This document shows positions 48,649 to 57,752 of a stretch of 64,000 bases of DNA, in pieces. Below the pieces are notes generated by a model that saw nothing but the letters and a program-made list of their open reading frames with translations, was not told the DNA's origin and searched no databases. Location of the stretch: the NCBI GenBank assembly GCA_964500965.1, contig CAZCQZ010000003.1:49426-113425 (forward strand), written 5' to 3'. Within the stretch, counting starts at the first letter, position 1. Each line of letters begins with the position of its first letter. The translations under genes were made by a program, and so were the position numbers. The stretch is from JAISGQ01 sp964500965 (lineage in GTDB: Bacteria; Bacillota; Clostridia; Oscillospirales; Acutalibacteraceae).

Positions 48649-50232
48649 ATGTCTTTGACATTTGAACGCACTTCGCCGGAAAGCGTCGGAATTGATTCGA
48701 GTGCCATTGTCGATTTCATAAACACCGCCGCCGAACGCGGCATTGCAATGCACAGCCTTATGATACTCAGGCACGGCAAAAAGGCTGTGGAGCTTTACTG
48801 GAAGCCCTACAGCAGTCATTCGCAAAACCATGTTTACTCATTCGGCAAAACAATCACCTCTATGGCTATCGGTCTTGCCGTTGATGAGGGATTGCTTTCG
48901 TATGACGACCGGCTGTGTTCTTTCTTCCCTCGCTATATCGGCAGTGAGGTTGACGAACGAATGCACTCCGTCACCATTGAACATCTTCTTACAATGACAA
49001 GCGGAATGGTTATCGCCAACGAAATTTCCGCCGCTTTCAAAAACGACTGGGTGCGTTTCTTCCTCAATTCCCGTCTTTCGTTTTTTCCCGGCGAAAAATT
49101 CAGCTACAACAGCTTAAACTCATATATGCTTGCCGCCGTTCTCCGTAAGGTCAGCGGTGTCGGGCTTATCGAATATCTGACGCCGCGACTGTTTGAGCCC
49201 CTGGGCATTACCGGCATCTATTCCGATAAATGCCCCATGGGTCGTGACCTGGGAGGCTGGGGTATTCATATCAGAACCGAGGATATGGCAAGGCTCGGTC
49301 AGCTTCTTTTGCAAAAGGGCAATTTTGACGGCAGGCAGCTTCTTCCCATCGAATGGTTTGAACGTGCTACCTGTTCCCACACCGACACTTGCAGTGACAC
49401 TAAATTCCCCGACCACGTAGATGTGCAAAGCGGTTACGGTTACCAGATATGGATAAATCACGATAAAACGTCATTCCGTGCCGACGGTATGCTCGGTCAG
49501 TTTGCCCTCGTTTTGCCGGAGCTTGACTGCGTTATCGTCTCGACTGCCGGCAATATGGACGAATATCCCGTGCTCGACCTTTTATGGGAAAAGCTTGTTC
49601 CCGCTGTCGGCGTTCTGCCCGACAACAGCGATGTCGGCAAATCCTTTGATGAGCTTTTACAAAAAAGCAACAGTCTTTCCATTGCCGCAACAAGGTCTGC
49701 CGTGCTTTCTCTGCTGACATGCAAATTCAACGATATTGTTTACGCGCTGCCTCAAAATCGACAGTCGGTTTTTCCGTTTTTTGTCCGTTACACAAAGCGC
49801 AGACTTCTTACCGGAATCGAGTCATTCAGATTTCTTTTCGGCAGCTCAAGCAGTATGACATGGGTCGAATGCAACACCGAAATAACTGTCCCGTTGATTT
49901 TTGACGGTGAATTTCATGATACATCTATTGACTTTTTCGGCACACCGATTCCCTGCTCGGTTTATGCGACAATTACCGAATACACTCAGTCCGCATTTTC
50001 TCTCGAATTGCTTCTGACATTTACGGACACACCTCATTCAAGACGTTTATTCTTCACTTTCGGTGATGATTCTCTGAAAGTGCGCTTCAACGAGCTTCCC
50101 GATTATGCGGATTTCGCCGGATTTGTCGGTGACCACATATCTTTTATCCGCTCTATTTCGCCGTATCTTTCCAAGACAGCCGGAAAAATCGCGGAGGTAT
50201 CACTGACCGCCAAAGCCGATATTGCAAACTGA
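48649..50232 (+). CDS. Serine hydrolase, beta-lactamase/PBP-like family
   Basis: 527 residues from MSLTFERTSPESVGIDSSAI (GGGGGT 5 nt before ATG 48649). Class C-type fold: HVYSFGKTITSMAIGLAVDE with the SxxK Ser-Lys pair, LLTMTSGM, FSYNSLNSYMLAAVL (YxN-type motif) and GYGYQIW. No signal peptide is seen. Esterase or peptidase roles are more common than beta-lactam hydrolysis in this family. The C-terminal 170 residues are a family-specific beta-rich extension. Followed by a strong terminator. Confidence 0.83.
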   Translation: MSLTFERTSPESVGIDSSAIVDFINTAAERGIAMHSLMILRHGKKAVELYWKPYSSHSQNHVYSFGKTITSMAIGLAVDEGLLSYDDRLCSFFPRYIGSEVDERMHSVTIEHLLTMTSGMVIANEISAAFKNDWVRFFLNSRLSFFPGEKFSYNSLNSYMLAAVLRKVSGVGLIEYLTPRLFEPLGITGIYSDKCPMGRDLGGWGIHIRTEDMARLGQLLLQKGNFDGRQLLPIEWFERATCSHTDTCSDTKFPDHVDVQSGYGYQIWINHDKTSFRADGMLGQFALVLPELDCVIVSTAGNMDEYPVLDLLWEKLVPAVGVLPDNSDVGKSFDELLQKSNSLSIAATRSAVLSLLTCKFNDIVYALPQNRQSVFPFFVRYTKRRLLTGIESFRFLFGSSSSMTWVECNTEITVPLIFDGEFHDTSIDFFGTPIPCSVYATITEYTQSAFSLELLLTFTDTPHSRRLFFTFGDDSLKVRFNELPDYADFAGFVGDHISFIRSISPYLSKTAGKIAEVSLTAKADIAN

Positions 50233-50250
50233 CGGTAGATTTAAAAACAG

Positions 50251-50316
50251 AAAACGAACAAGCCGAATCCGAAAGCGTACATTGGTACGTTGAAAGGTGC
50301 GGCTTGTTCGTTTTTA
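50251..50316 (+). terminator. Terminator of the serine hydrolase gene
   Basis: AAAACGAACAAGCCG ... CGGCTTGTTCGTTTT around an inner GTAC-ATTG-GTAC stem, then T and ACTTT. A separate hairpin ATTTCGGCAC/GTGCCGAAAT sits at 50329-50357, nearer to the convergent lysozyme gene. Confidence 0.75.
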
Positions 50317-50390
50317 CTTTAATTCTGCATTTCGGCACAAAGAAACAGTGCCGAAATAATACGATTAAGAGAGAACTCTTTTTTACTGTT

Positions 50391-53006
50391 TTATGACCAT
50401 GAAATACCGCTCGGAAGTGGGAATTTCGGGCTTCTTTCGATTCCGTAATCTCCGTCCGTAAACATCTCGGCTTCATTCATTCTCCGATAGTACAATCCTT
50501 TCAGGTACTTCGTGCCGGAACGGATATATCTGGAGAAGCCCTCCGTTACCTGCTCCGGGTCTGCATCATCACCGCATCTGTATGCGATGATTGCGGACTT
50601 GAGATAAAACCGCTTGGTATCGCTTGTCCAGTACGCCGTGCCCATGTTGTAGGTAAAGCTCACGAGAGCATCAAACTGGTTTTGAGTGAGAATAACGCCG
50701 TTGCGAACCGCCCACTCTCTCACGGCTTTAACATATGTACCCTGATTAAGGTCGGCTCTGAGAAGCTTCTGCGCTTCCTCCTTTGTAAGGTACGGCTTTT
50801 CCTCGCTCAGCTCTATTTCGTCTCCGAAATACGTTTCTATCTGTGCTGCGAAATACTCGATGACCTCTGATTTTGTCCATGATTTACTTGCCGTAGTCGT
50901 AACCGCGTGTCCGTAGCCTACAGTCCAATAGCCCGATGCATCTTTATAAGGCTCGAAAACTACAACGGCACCGTCAAGAATATCGGGATTCGTGCTTCCG
51001 CCGCCCTCCCAGGTCGCTATAAAAGTCACGCCTTTTTCGCTTATACCCATGTTTTTCTGCTCATCGGTAAGCGTGTATGCCTCTCTGAGCACAACAACTT
51101 CGGTCGTCGCAACAGATGCGCCGAATTTTGCCGTGACTGTATACATTCCGGGCTCAATGCCTTTCACAACGCCCTCCGAATTTATTGTAAGCTTTGTCGG
51201 GTCGCTGCTTGTATACGTAACTCCCTTGACACCCGAAATGGCAACGGACTTTGTATCGCCAACATTTACATAGAAATAATCCTTTGAAAACTCTACTTCC
51301 GCTTTGTATTCCGATTCGGAAACCAGTTTGATATACTCGGAAGTAACCCAGCCGTAGCCGCTGCCGTATACGATTTTATACCAACCGTCACTTGTGGTGT
51401 AATCGACAATAACCACGTAATCGCCGTCATCAAGACTGCCGAGCTTTGAGCTGTCACTGCTTGCGGATTTTCTGACATTCAGGGATGTATTGACATCTAC
51501 AACGCCGTAGAGATAATCATTTTCCTCCTTAGCCGCAGTGGTGGTAGTTGCGGTGGTTGTGGTAGTCACCGCCGAGGTCTTAGTGGTTACACTTACATAT
51601 GTGCCGCTGACCCATACTGTTGCTCCGTTTCTCTTAAAGCTGTACCAGGTTGTGCCCGACACCTTTTTTGAGCCGGTTATAGTAAAGGTTGCGCCCTTTT
51701 TAAGTGTAGTCACTACCGCATAGCCTGTGCCTGCTCCCTTACGGACATTTACGGTGGAGCCGGTTATTTTACCGGTTTTTATCGTGACATATTCCACCTT
51801 TTCCGTGGTGGTCGTTGCGGTGGTCGTTGTGGTATCGGAAGATGTTGCGGAGGTTGCGTCGGTTTGAGAGGTTATATCCGTTGCCGAGGTTTCTCCTGTC
51901 GTCGATGCGGTAGTTGATGCTGTAGTAGATGCTGTAGTAGATGCTGTGGTAGATGCTGTGGTGGTTGTTACTGCCGAGGTTTTGGAAGTAACGCTCACAT
52001 ATGTACCGCAGACCCATACTGTAGCACCGTTTCTCTTAAAGCTGTACCAAGTTGTGCCCGACACCTTTTTTGAGCCGGTTATAGTAAAGGTTGCGCCTTT
52101 TTTCAGAGTGGTTACTATTGAATATCCCGTGCCTGCTCCCTTGCGGACATTTACGGATGAACCGGTTACCTTACCGGTCTTTATTGTGACATAATCGGCA
52201 GCAGTTGTAGCCTTGGTTGTGGTCGTTGTTGTAGCCTTGGCTGTTGTAGTTGTAGTTGCGGTAGCCTTAGTGGTAGTGGTTGTTGCGGCAGTCGTACCGC
52301 CGGATTTAATGCTCACATACTGCCCGGACACCCAAAGAGTTCTTCCGGAATAAATAAAGCTGTACCATGTTGTTCCCGACACGGTCTTTTGACCTGTCAG
52401 CTTAAAGCTGTAGCCCTTGCCGAGCACCTTATAAACACTGCTTGATGTGCCTGCGCCTGTTCTGGCATTGACCGAATTTTTCGTCAGTGTTCCGGTTTTA
52501 TAGCTGTCTCCGTAGGAAAGGGTAACGCAGGTGCCTAACACCCATGCATATGTTTCATTGTACGCAAATTTGTACCATGTATCCCCGGAAACAACGCTGG
52601 TGGCAAGTACCTTATAGGTTGCACCCTTATTTACCGTGCCCAGCTTACTATAGCTTTTTCCTGCTCCCTTGCGGACATTTACGGAATTTGACTTAAATGT
52701 AATAGTCGGTGTATAATTATAAATTTCAGCGAGCTTTGCAAGCATTGTATCGTCGGCTTGTCCGTCGGTGGTCAAACCCTGTGCGCTTTCAAAGCTTTTT
52801 ACCGCCGTCTGGGTTGCCGGTCCGTAGCTTCCGTCGGCAGTGTCTTTCAAATAGCCCAATGCAATAAGCTTTGTCTGCATTGCCTTTACATCGCTGCTTT
52901 TTTCACCTTTTGAAAGTGCCGCATTAACCGCAAGCCCGTTTGAAGTAACTGCGGTAAACATCAGCACAAGAGCCGCCAAAAACGCGACTACTCTTTTAAT
53001 GGTCAT
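50391..53006 (-). CDS. Secreted multi-domain lysozyme: PG-binding, SH3b x5, Big_2-like, GH24
   Basis: 871 residues from MTIKRVVAFLAALVLMFTAV (AGGAGG, 6-nt spacing). Order: signal peptide; PG_binding_1 (about 30-95, SDVKAMQTKLIALGYL); SH3b domains at about 100-170, 175-235, 275-335, 410-470 and 490-560, separated by Thr-rich linkers; a Big_2-like domain (about 565-640, VTYTSSDPTKLTINSEGVVKG); and GH24 lysozyme (about 645-860: VTFIATWEGGG with catalytic Glu, GYWTVGYGHAVTTTAS, LTQNQFDALVSFTYNMG). Hydrolyses glycan strands in its own or foreign walls. The third and fourth SH3b units are near-identical copies. Host cell-wall remodelling or interbacterial lysis is inference. Confidence 0.87.
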   Translation of the reverse strand: MTIKRVVAFLAALVLMFTAVTSNGLAVNAALSKGEKSSDVKAMQTKLIALGYLKDTADGSYGPATQTAVKSFESAQGLTTDGQADDTMLAKLAEIYNYTPTITFKSNSVNVRKGAGKSYSKLGTVNKGATYKVLATSVVSGDTWYKFAYNETYAWVLGTCVTLSYGDSYKTGTLTKNSVNARTGAGTSSSVYKVLGKGYSFKLTGQKTVSGTTWYSFIYSGRTLWVSGQYVSIKSGGTTAATTTTTKATATTTTTAKATTTTTTKATTAADYVTIKTGKVTGSSVNVRKGAGTGYSIVTTLKKGATFTITGSKKVSGTTWYSFKRNGATVWVCGTYVSVTSKTSAVTTTTASTTASTTASTTASTTASTTGETSATDITSQTDATSATSSDTTTTTATTTTEKVEYVTIKTGKITGSTVNVRKGAGTGYAVVTTLKKGATFTITGSKKVSGTTWYSFKRNGATVWVSGTYVSVTTKTSAVTTTTTATTTTAAKEENDYLYGVVDVNTSLNVRKSASSDSSKLGSLDDGDYVVIVDYTTSDGWYKIVYGSGYGWVTSEYIKLVSESEYKAEVEFSKDYFYVNVGDTKSVAISGVKGVTYTSSDPTKLTINSEGVVKGIEPGMYTVTAKFGASVATTEVVVLREAYTLTDEQKNMGISEKGVTFIATWEGGGSTNPDILDGAVVVFEPYKDASGYWTVGYGHAVTTTASKSWTKSEVIEYFAAQIETYFGDEIELSEEKPYLTKEEAQKLLRADLNQGTYVKAVREWAVRNGVILTQNQFDALVSFTYNMGTAYWTSDTKRFYLKSAIIAYRCGDDADPEQVTEGFSRYIRSGTKYLKGLYYRRMNEAEMFTDGDYGIERSPKFPLPSGISWS
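51565..52193 (-). repeat. Internal duplication encoding paired SH3b units
   Basis: A block of about 225 bp (51565-51791) recurs at 51968-52193 with roughly 85-90 percent identity by eye, including the 22-bp stretch from GTTGTGCCCGACACCTTTTT onward and CCTGCTCCCTTRCGGACATT. Confidence 0.85.
51911..51958 (-). repeat. Tandem 12-bp repeat encoding Thr-Thr-Ala-Ser
   Basis: Four units of GTAGTAGATGCT with single substitutions, flanked by partial copies; linker between SH3b units. Confidence 0.85.
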
Positions 53007-53129
53007 ATTATACCTCCTGTTCGCCTTTCGACGACCATTCCGCATTTTATTGCATTCGCATTATACAAATAAGTTACAATTTTGTCAACTATTCGCATTG
53101 TTTGTTTACATAATGTAAATATTTACCGG

Positions 53130-53882
53130 TTACAGCTCAATTTCAAGTCCTACCGGGCAATGGTCACTGCCCAACACATCACTGTATATGGAAGCGGCTT
53201 TTATTTTATCCTTAATATCATCGGAAACAATAAAATAGTCAATGCGCCAGCCTGCGTTATTCGCCCTTGCGTTAAAGCGGTACGACCACCAGCTATACGC
53301 TCCTGTAAGTTCGGGGTTAAGATAGCGGAAGCTGTCCGTAAAGCCCGATGAAAACAACTCTGTCAGCTTTTCCCGTTCCTCATATGAAAAACCGGCGTTG
53401 CCTGTATTCTGCTTAGGGTTTTTCAGGTCGATTTCCTCATGAGCAACATTGAGGTCGCCGGTATAAATAACCGGTTTTTTCGCCTTTAGCTCACATAAAT
53501 ACTCGCGCATATCGTCTTCAAAGCTCATGCGGTAATCTATCCGCGCCAAGCCCTGCTGTGCATTAGGAGCATAACAGTTTACAAGGTAAAAGTCGGGATA
53601 TTCAAGGGTTATTACTCTCCCCTCGTCCCCATGCTTTGAATGTATTCCGTATTCGCAATTAAGAGGCTCATGCTTTGTATAAACGGCAGTACCGGAATAT
53701 CCCTTTCGCACTGCACTGAAAAAGAATTTGTAATAGCCCTTTGGCGAAAAGTCCGCCTGTTCGGGCTGCATTTTTGTCTCCTGTATGCAGAAAAAATCCG
53801 CGTCCGCGCTATCGAAAAACTCTCCGAAGCCCTTGTTAAGACAAGCCCTGAAGCCGTTTACGTTCCATGATATAAACTTCAT
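53130..53882 (-). CDS. xth: Exodeoxyribonuclease III
   Basis: AP endonuclease / 3' exonuclease of base-excision repair. 250 residues: MKFISWNVNGFRACLNKGFG, FFCIQETKMQ (metal Glu), VNCYAPNAQQG, YTGDLNVAHEEIDL, SWWSYRFNARANNAGWRIDYF and DVLGSDHCPVGL (catalytic Asp-His). Its ATG overlaps the metH stop by 4 nt, so it is the distal gene of the methionine operon. Confidence 0.95.
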   Translation of the reverse strand: MKFISWNVNGFRACLNKGFGEFFDSADADFFCIQETKMQPEQADFSPKGYYKFFFSAVRKGYSGTAVYTKHEPLNCEYGIHSKHGDEGRVITLEYPDFYLVNCYAPNAQQGLARIDYRMSFEDDMREYLCELKAKKPVIYTGDLNVAHEEIDLKNPKQNTGNAGFSYEEREKLTELFSSGFTDSFRYLNPELTGAYSWWSYRFNARANNAGWRIDYFIVSDDIKDKIKAASIYSDVLGSDHCPVGLEIEL

Positions 53883-56218
53883 TCATACACCTTTCTTGCG
53901 GCGGCAACGGACTGCATTGCATCCGCGCAGTAAAAATCCGCTCCTATGCTCATTGCGTAGTCCTCCGTCAGCACCGCTCCGCCGACCATTATTTTACAAT
54001 CCGGGCGTGCCGCCTTTACCTCTCTGACCGTTTCTTCCATTGCAGGCAGCGTAGTTGTCATAAGCGCGCTAAGTCCTACAAGCTTTATGCTTTCATCTGC
54101 GCACACTGCTTTTACCACCTCTTTGGCAGGCACGTCTCTGCCCAGGTCGGTCATTGAATATCCGTAATTTGCAAGCACGGTTTTCACAATATTTTTTCCT
54201 ATGTCGTGAATATCGCCGTGAACGGTTGCTATTACTATTTTCCCTTTAGGCTTATCCGTTTTTCCGCTTGAAAGCATTTTTTCACGGACGACCTCAAAGG
54301 CGCACTGCGCCGCCGATGCCGAATTTAAAAGCTGTGGCAAAAACAGCTTTTTGCTCTCATATTCCTTGCCCACCTCGTCAAGCGCAGGTATCAGGCGGTC
54401 ATTTACGACCTCCATTTCCGTATGCTTTTCAAGCAGTGCTTTTGTCGCTTCCGCGGCTTCTTTTTTCAGTCCTTTTTTTATGCAGTATTCAACTGTATTT
54501 TCTTTCTGTTCAACGGTCTTTTCCGGCTCTGCGACACCTGCAATGTAATTTTCCGCGTTTTCATCTCTGCCCTTTAGAAGATTAAACGCCAGTACCGCAC
54601 CGGACATTTCGCTGTCATTGGGGTTGATTATGGGGAAATCAAGTCCCGCTTCAAGGGCAAGGGTCAGAAACGCCCTGTTTATAACTCCCCTGTTTGGCAA
54701 TCCGAAGCTTATATTTGAGACGCCAAGCACGGTTTTAAAGCCCATTTTCTTTACGCTTTTCAAAGCTTCAAGGGTGATTTCCGCGCTGTCCGGCTGTGCC
54801 GATACCGCCATTGTAAGGCAGTCGATTATTATTTCCTCTCTTGAAATACCCTGCGCTTCGGCTCTCTCCGCAATCTTGCAGGCTATTTCAACTCTCTGCT
54901 CCGCAGTATTGGGTATACCGTCCTCGTCAAGGGTCAAACCTACTACACTTGCGCCGTATCTTTTTACTATGGGAAGAATTGCCGAAAGTGATTGCTCGCT
55001 TCCGTTTACCGAATTGACAATGGCTTTGCCGCAATACACCCTCAACGCCGCTTCTACCGCCTGCGGATTTGCGGAATCTATTTGAAGCGGAGCATCGGTA
55101 ACAGCCTGAAGCCGTTTCACAAGCTCCGGCAACAACGATACTTCGTCAATTCCCGGCGCGCCGACATTAACATCAAGCAACTGCGCTCCTGCATCGGTCT
55201 GTGCAACTGCCTGTGCAAGAATATAGTCAAAATCCCGTTCCGCCAACGCCTGACGAAACCGCTTCTTGCCTGTGGGATTTATACGCTCTCCTATTACCGC
55301 CGCTCGGTCTGCGGTCACATATTTGGTCTGTGAACACGCCGCGACACAGACTTTCTTTTCTTTTCTTTCGATTCTATTGCAATCTGCGTAGCTTTTCGAC
55401 AGCTTCTTTATAAACTCAGGAGTTGTGCCGCAGCAGCCGCCCACCGCACAAAGTCCCAGTTTTTTGTACTGCTCCATCTGTGCGCAGAATGTATCGGCGT
55501 TCATTTCGTATTTGTTGGTTTTAGGGTCGGGAAGCCCTGCGTTTGGCTTTATAAATACCGGAAGCGTTGTTGCCCTGCAAAGCCTTTCGGCTATGGGGTA
55601 TATTTCGTCCGGTCCAAGGGAACAGTTTATACCCAGCGCATCAACACCCAAGCCCTCCATTGTTGCCGCGTAACATTCCACCTCACAGCCTGTAAAGGTA
55701 CGTCCACCCGATTCAAAGGACATACTTACAAGCAACGGCAGCTTGCAATTTTCTTTTATGCCCAGCACCGCCGCCTTTAATTCATAAAGGTCGGTCATGG
55801 TGGCTATTTTCACAAGGTCTGCTCCTGCCTTTTCACCTGCTCTTGCTATTTCCGCGTAGCAGTCATAAGCTTCTTCAAAGGTCATAGTGCCGTTCGGCTC
55901 AAGCATTACACCGAGGCTTGATACGTCAAGTATTACCTTTGTACTTTCATTACATGCTTTTCGAGCTGCCTTTACCGCCGCCGTAATTACCTCAGCAACG
56001 GTATAACCGCTTCCTTCAAGCTTTATCCTGCTCACTCCGAATGTATTGGCGCAAATCATGTCCGAGCCGCTTTCCACATACATTCTGTGAATTTTCGTCA
56101 GCACATCGGGGTTTGTCACACTCAAAAGATGAGTATTTTCCGTAAATCCCATGCTCTGTATCATTGTGCCCATGCCGCCGTCAAGTATCAGCGTTTTTTC
56201 TTTAAATATCTTTTCCAC
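53879..56218 (-). CDS. metH: Cobalamin-dependent methionine synthase lacking the AdoMet domain
   Basis: 779 residues from the GTG at 56218 (AAAGGACGG, 8-nt spacing). Hcy-binding domain (about 1-285): LILDGGMGTMIQSMGF, ICANTFGVSRIKLEG and the zinc cysteines in GINCSLGPDE and GGCCGTTPE. Pterin-binding domain (about 310-545): VIGERINPTGKKRFRQAL, LLDVNVGAPG, IVNSVNG. Cobalamin cap and binding domain (about 570-775): KLFLPQLLNSASAAQCAFE, VHGDIHDIGKNIV (DxHxxG, axial His) and SIGADFY. The C-terminal activation domain of E. coli MetH is missing; the neighbouring gene supplies it. Transfers methyl from 5-methyl-THF to homocysteine. Confidence 0.93.
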   Translation of the reverse strand: MEKIFKEKTLILDGGMGTMIQSMGFTENTHLLSVTNPDVLTKIHRMYVESGSDMICANTFGVSRIKLEGSGYTVAEVITAAVKAARKACNESTKVILDVSSLGVMLEPNGTMTFEEAYDCYAEIARAGEKAGADLVKIATMTDLYELKAAVLGIKENCKLPLLVSMSFESGGRTFTGCEVECYAATMEGLGVDALGINCSLGPDEIYPIAERLCRATTLPVFIKPNAGLPDPKTNKYEMNADTFCAQMEQYKKLGLCAVGGCCGTTPEFIKKLSKSYADCNRIERKEKKVCVAACSQTKYVTADRAAVIGERINPTGKKRFRQALAERDFDYILAQAVAQTDAGAQLLDVNVGAPGIDEVSLLPELVKRLQAVTDAPLQIDSANPQAVEAALRVYCGKAIVNSVNGSEQSLSAILPIVKRYGASVVGLTLDEDGIPNTAEQRVEIACKIAERAEAQGISREEIIIDCLTMAVSAQPDSAEITLEALKSVKKMGFKTVLGVSNISFGLPNRGVINRAFLTLALEAGLDFPIINPNDSEMSGAVLAFNLLKGRDENAENYIAGVAEPEKTVEQKENTVEYCIKKGLKKEAAEATKALLEKHTEMEVVNDRLIPALDEVGKEYESKKLFLPQLLNSASAAQCAFEVVREKMLSSGKTDKPKGKIVIATVHGDIHDIGKNIVKTVLANYGYSMTDLGRDVPAKEVVKAVCADESIKLVGLSALMTTTLPAMEETVREVKAARPDCKIMVGGAVLTEDYAMSIGADFYCADAMQSVAAARKVYE

Positions 56219-56882
56219 AGGATTTTCCGTCCTTTCTGAATGTGCATTTATCATACATACGACAGTTTTCACAGCCTGCCAAATGTCCTTTAACCTCTGT
56301 ATCCGACACGCCTATCAGCGCTGTAACGCTTTTTCTCGGCAGTAAAAGGAAACTGTCGGTTGCGGATATGCCTATGCGCTTTTGAGCATCGAGCATTCTT
56401 ACAACGTCCCCGTTCGTTTCAAGAGGTAAATCGCCGTAGCCGGGGCTGTAGCGTTGGGTCAGAAAGCTGTTCGGATATTCTTTCTCTATCTGCTTTTGCG
56501 CTTCGTCGCAAAGCTGTTCGGCTAAAACCGATGCCAGTGTATCGCACACAACCGCCTGCGACATATCTCCGCTTGCAAGGGTGCGCAACAAGCTGTCTGC
56601 GCCTATTCCCAGTGTCAGCGCAAAAAGAATACAGCTTTTACAATTTTCAAGGTGCTTTTTTATATCTTCTCCGCCGAATTTACGGTTTAAAATATAAATG
56701 CCGTCGCCTTTTCGTTCGACGGCAATCTCCCTGTATGTATATTTAGGCACGCATACCTTTTTCAGCCTTTTATACAGGCTGTCCGCAAGAGATATTACAT
56801 TCTCATCGGCATATCCCAGGTAGCGGCGCAGCATTTCCATATCGGGAGCATCGGGCATATTTATATTCATCGAAATCATCAC
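56202..56882 (-). CDS. Methionine synthase activation-domain protein (stand-alone)
   Basis: 226 residues with the AdoMet-binding activation domain core: YGYDLPLE-like RYSPGYGDLPLE, RIGISATDSFLLLPRKSVTALIGVSD, preceded by LFALTLGIGADSLLRTLAS and LCDEAQKQIEKEYP. Reductively reactivates oxidised cobalamin on MetH with AdoMet. A Cys-rich tail follows (CENCRMYDKCTFRKDGKSC). Start is GTG 56882 overlapping metF by 4 nt, or ATG 56879; it overlaps metH by 17 nt. Similar separate activation proteins occur in Thermotoga and clostridia. Confidence 0.85.
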   Translation of the reverse strand: MMISMNINMPDAPDMEMLRRYLGYADENVISLADSLYKRLKKVCVPKYTYREIAVERKGDGIYILNRKFGGEDIKKHLENCKSCILFALTLGIGADSLLRTLASGDMSQAVVCDTLASVLAEQLCDEAQKQIEKEYPNSFLTQRYSPGYGDLPLETNGDVVRMLDAQKRIGISATDSFLLLPRKSVTALIGVSDTEVKGHLAGCENCRMYDKCTFRKDGKSCGKDI

Positions 56883-57739
56883 AGACTGTTCTTTATATTT
56901 TCGTATATTCTTTCCGCTACTACGGGATTATTCATAGTGTAAAGATGTATGCCCTGCACACCGTTTTCAATCAGGTCGATTATCTGAGCCGAGGCATAAT
57001 CAATGCCTGCGTCAAACAACCCTTGCGGGTCGTTTTCGTAAAGGGTCAACAGCTTTGAAAACTCATGGGGAACGCTGGCACTGCTCAATGTCACCGTCTG
57101 CTCAATCAGCTTTTTGCTCACTATCGGCATTATTCCTGCACTTACAGGCACTTCTATCCCCTTGGCTCTTGCTCTGTCCATAAAGGTGTAAAACTTGTCA
57201 TTATCAAAGAAAAGCTGTGAAATCAGAGCTTCCACTCCTGCGCCTATCTTGTATTTTAAGTTTTCAATGTCCGCGCCCAAATTCGGAGCATCACAGTGCC
57301 CCTCCGGGTGACAGGCTCCCAAAATTGCCATGTCGGAGGAATGCTTTATTTCTCTTGCAAGCTGGTCTGCGTGCTTAAAATCATTTACCCTCGGTGTATC
57401 GGGATTGATGTCTCCTCTGAGTGCCAGAACGTTTTCAATGCCGTTTTCTTTCAGCTCTCCTATAACTGTACTCACCTGCTCCCTTGTGGAATTTACACAG
57501 GCAAAATGCGCAAGGGGTTCAATTCCGTAGGTTTGCTTAATATGTTTGGCCATGTCACAGGTGAAGTTGTGATTGTTTTCGCTTCCTGCGCGGTATGTAA
57601 CGGAAATATAATCCGCCGGGATTACGCTGAGTGCATCAATGGCGGCGTAGATTTTTTCAACTCCGGTGGTCTTCTTCGGCGGAAATATTTCCAGTGAAAA
57701 AACGGTTTTATTTCTATTGTAAAGCTCCGGTATTCTCAT
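56879..57739 (-). CDS. metF: 5,10-methylenetetrahydrofolate reductase
   Basis: 286 residues: VFSLEIFPPKKTTGVEKIYA, YISVTYRAGSENNHNFTCDM, PLAHFACVNSTREQVSTVI, NVLALRGDINPDTPR, GADIENLKYKIGAGVEALISQLFFDNDKF and VPVSAGIMPIVSKK; a TIM-barrel FAD enzyme producing 5-methyl-THF for MetH. Second enzyme gene of the operon, 13 nt after the small Cys protein. Confidence 0.94.
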   Translation of the reverse strand: MRIPELYNRNKTVFSLEIFPPKKTTGVEKIYAAIDALSVIPADYISVTYRAGSENNHNFTCDMAKHIKQTYGIEPLAHFACVNSTREQVSTVIGELKENGIENVLALRGDINPDTPRVNDFKHADQLAREIKHSSDMAILGACHPEGHCDAPNLGADIENLKYKIGAGVEALISQLFFDNDKFYTFMDRARAKGIEVPVSAGIMPIVSKKLIEQTVTLSSASVPHEFSKLLTLYENDPQGLFDAGIDYASAQIIDLIENGVQGIHLYTMNNPVVAERIYENIKNSL

Positions 57740-57752
57740 TATTTGTCATTCC

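Noticed and set aside
51911..51958. CRISPR or minisatellite locus
   Set aside because: In-frame tandem repeat inside a clear coding linker.
53100..53130. Terminator after xth
   Set aside because: No stem with T-run seen directly downstream of the xth stop; the transcript may read into the convergence with the lysozyme gene promoter region.
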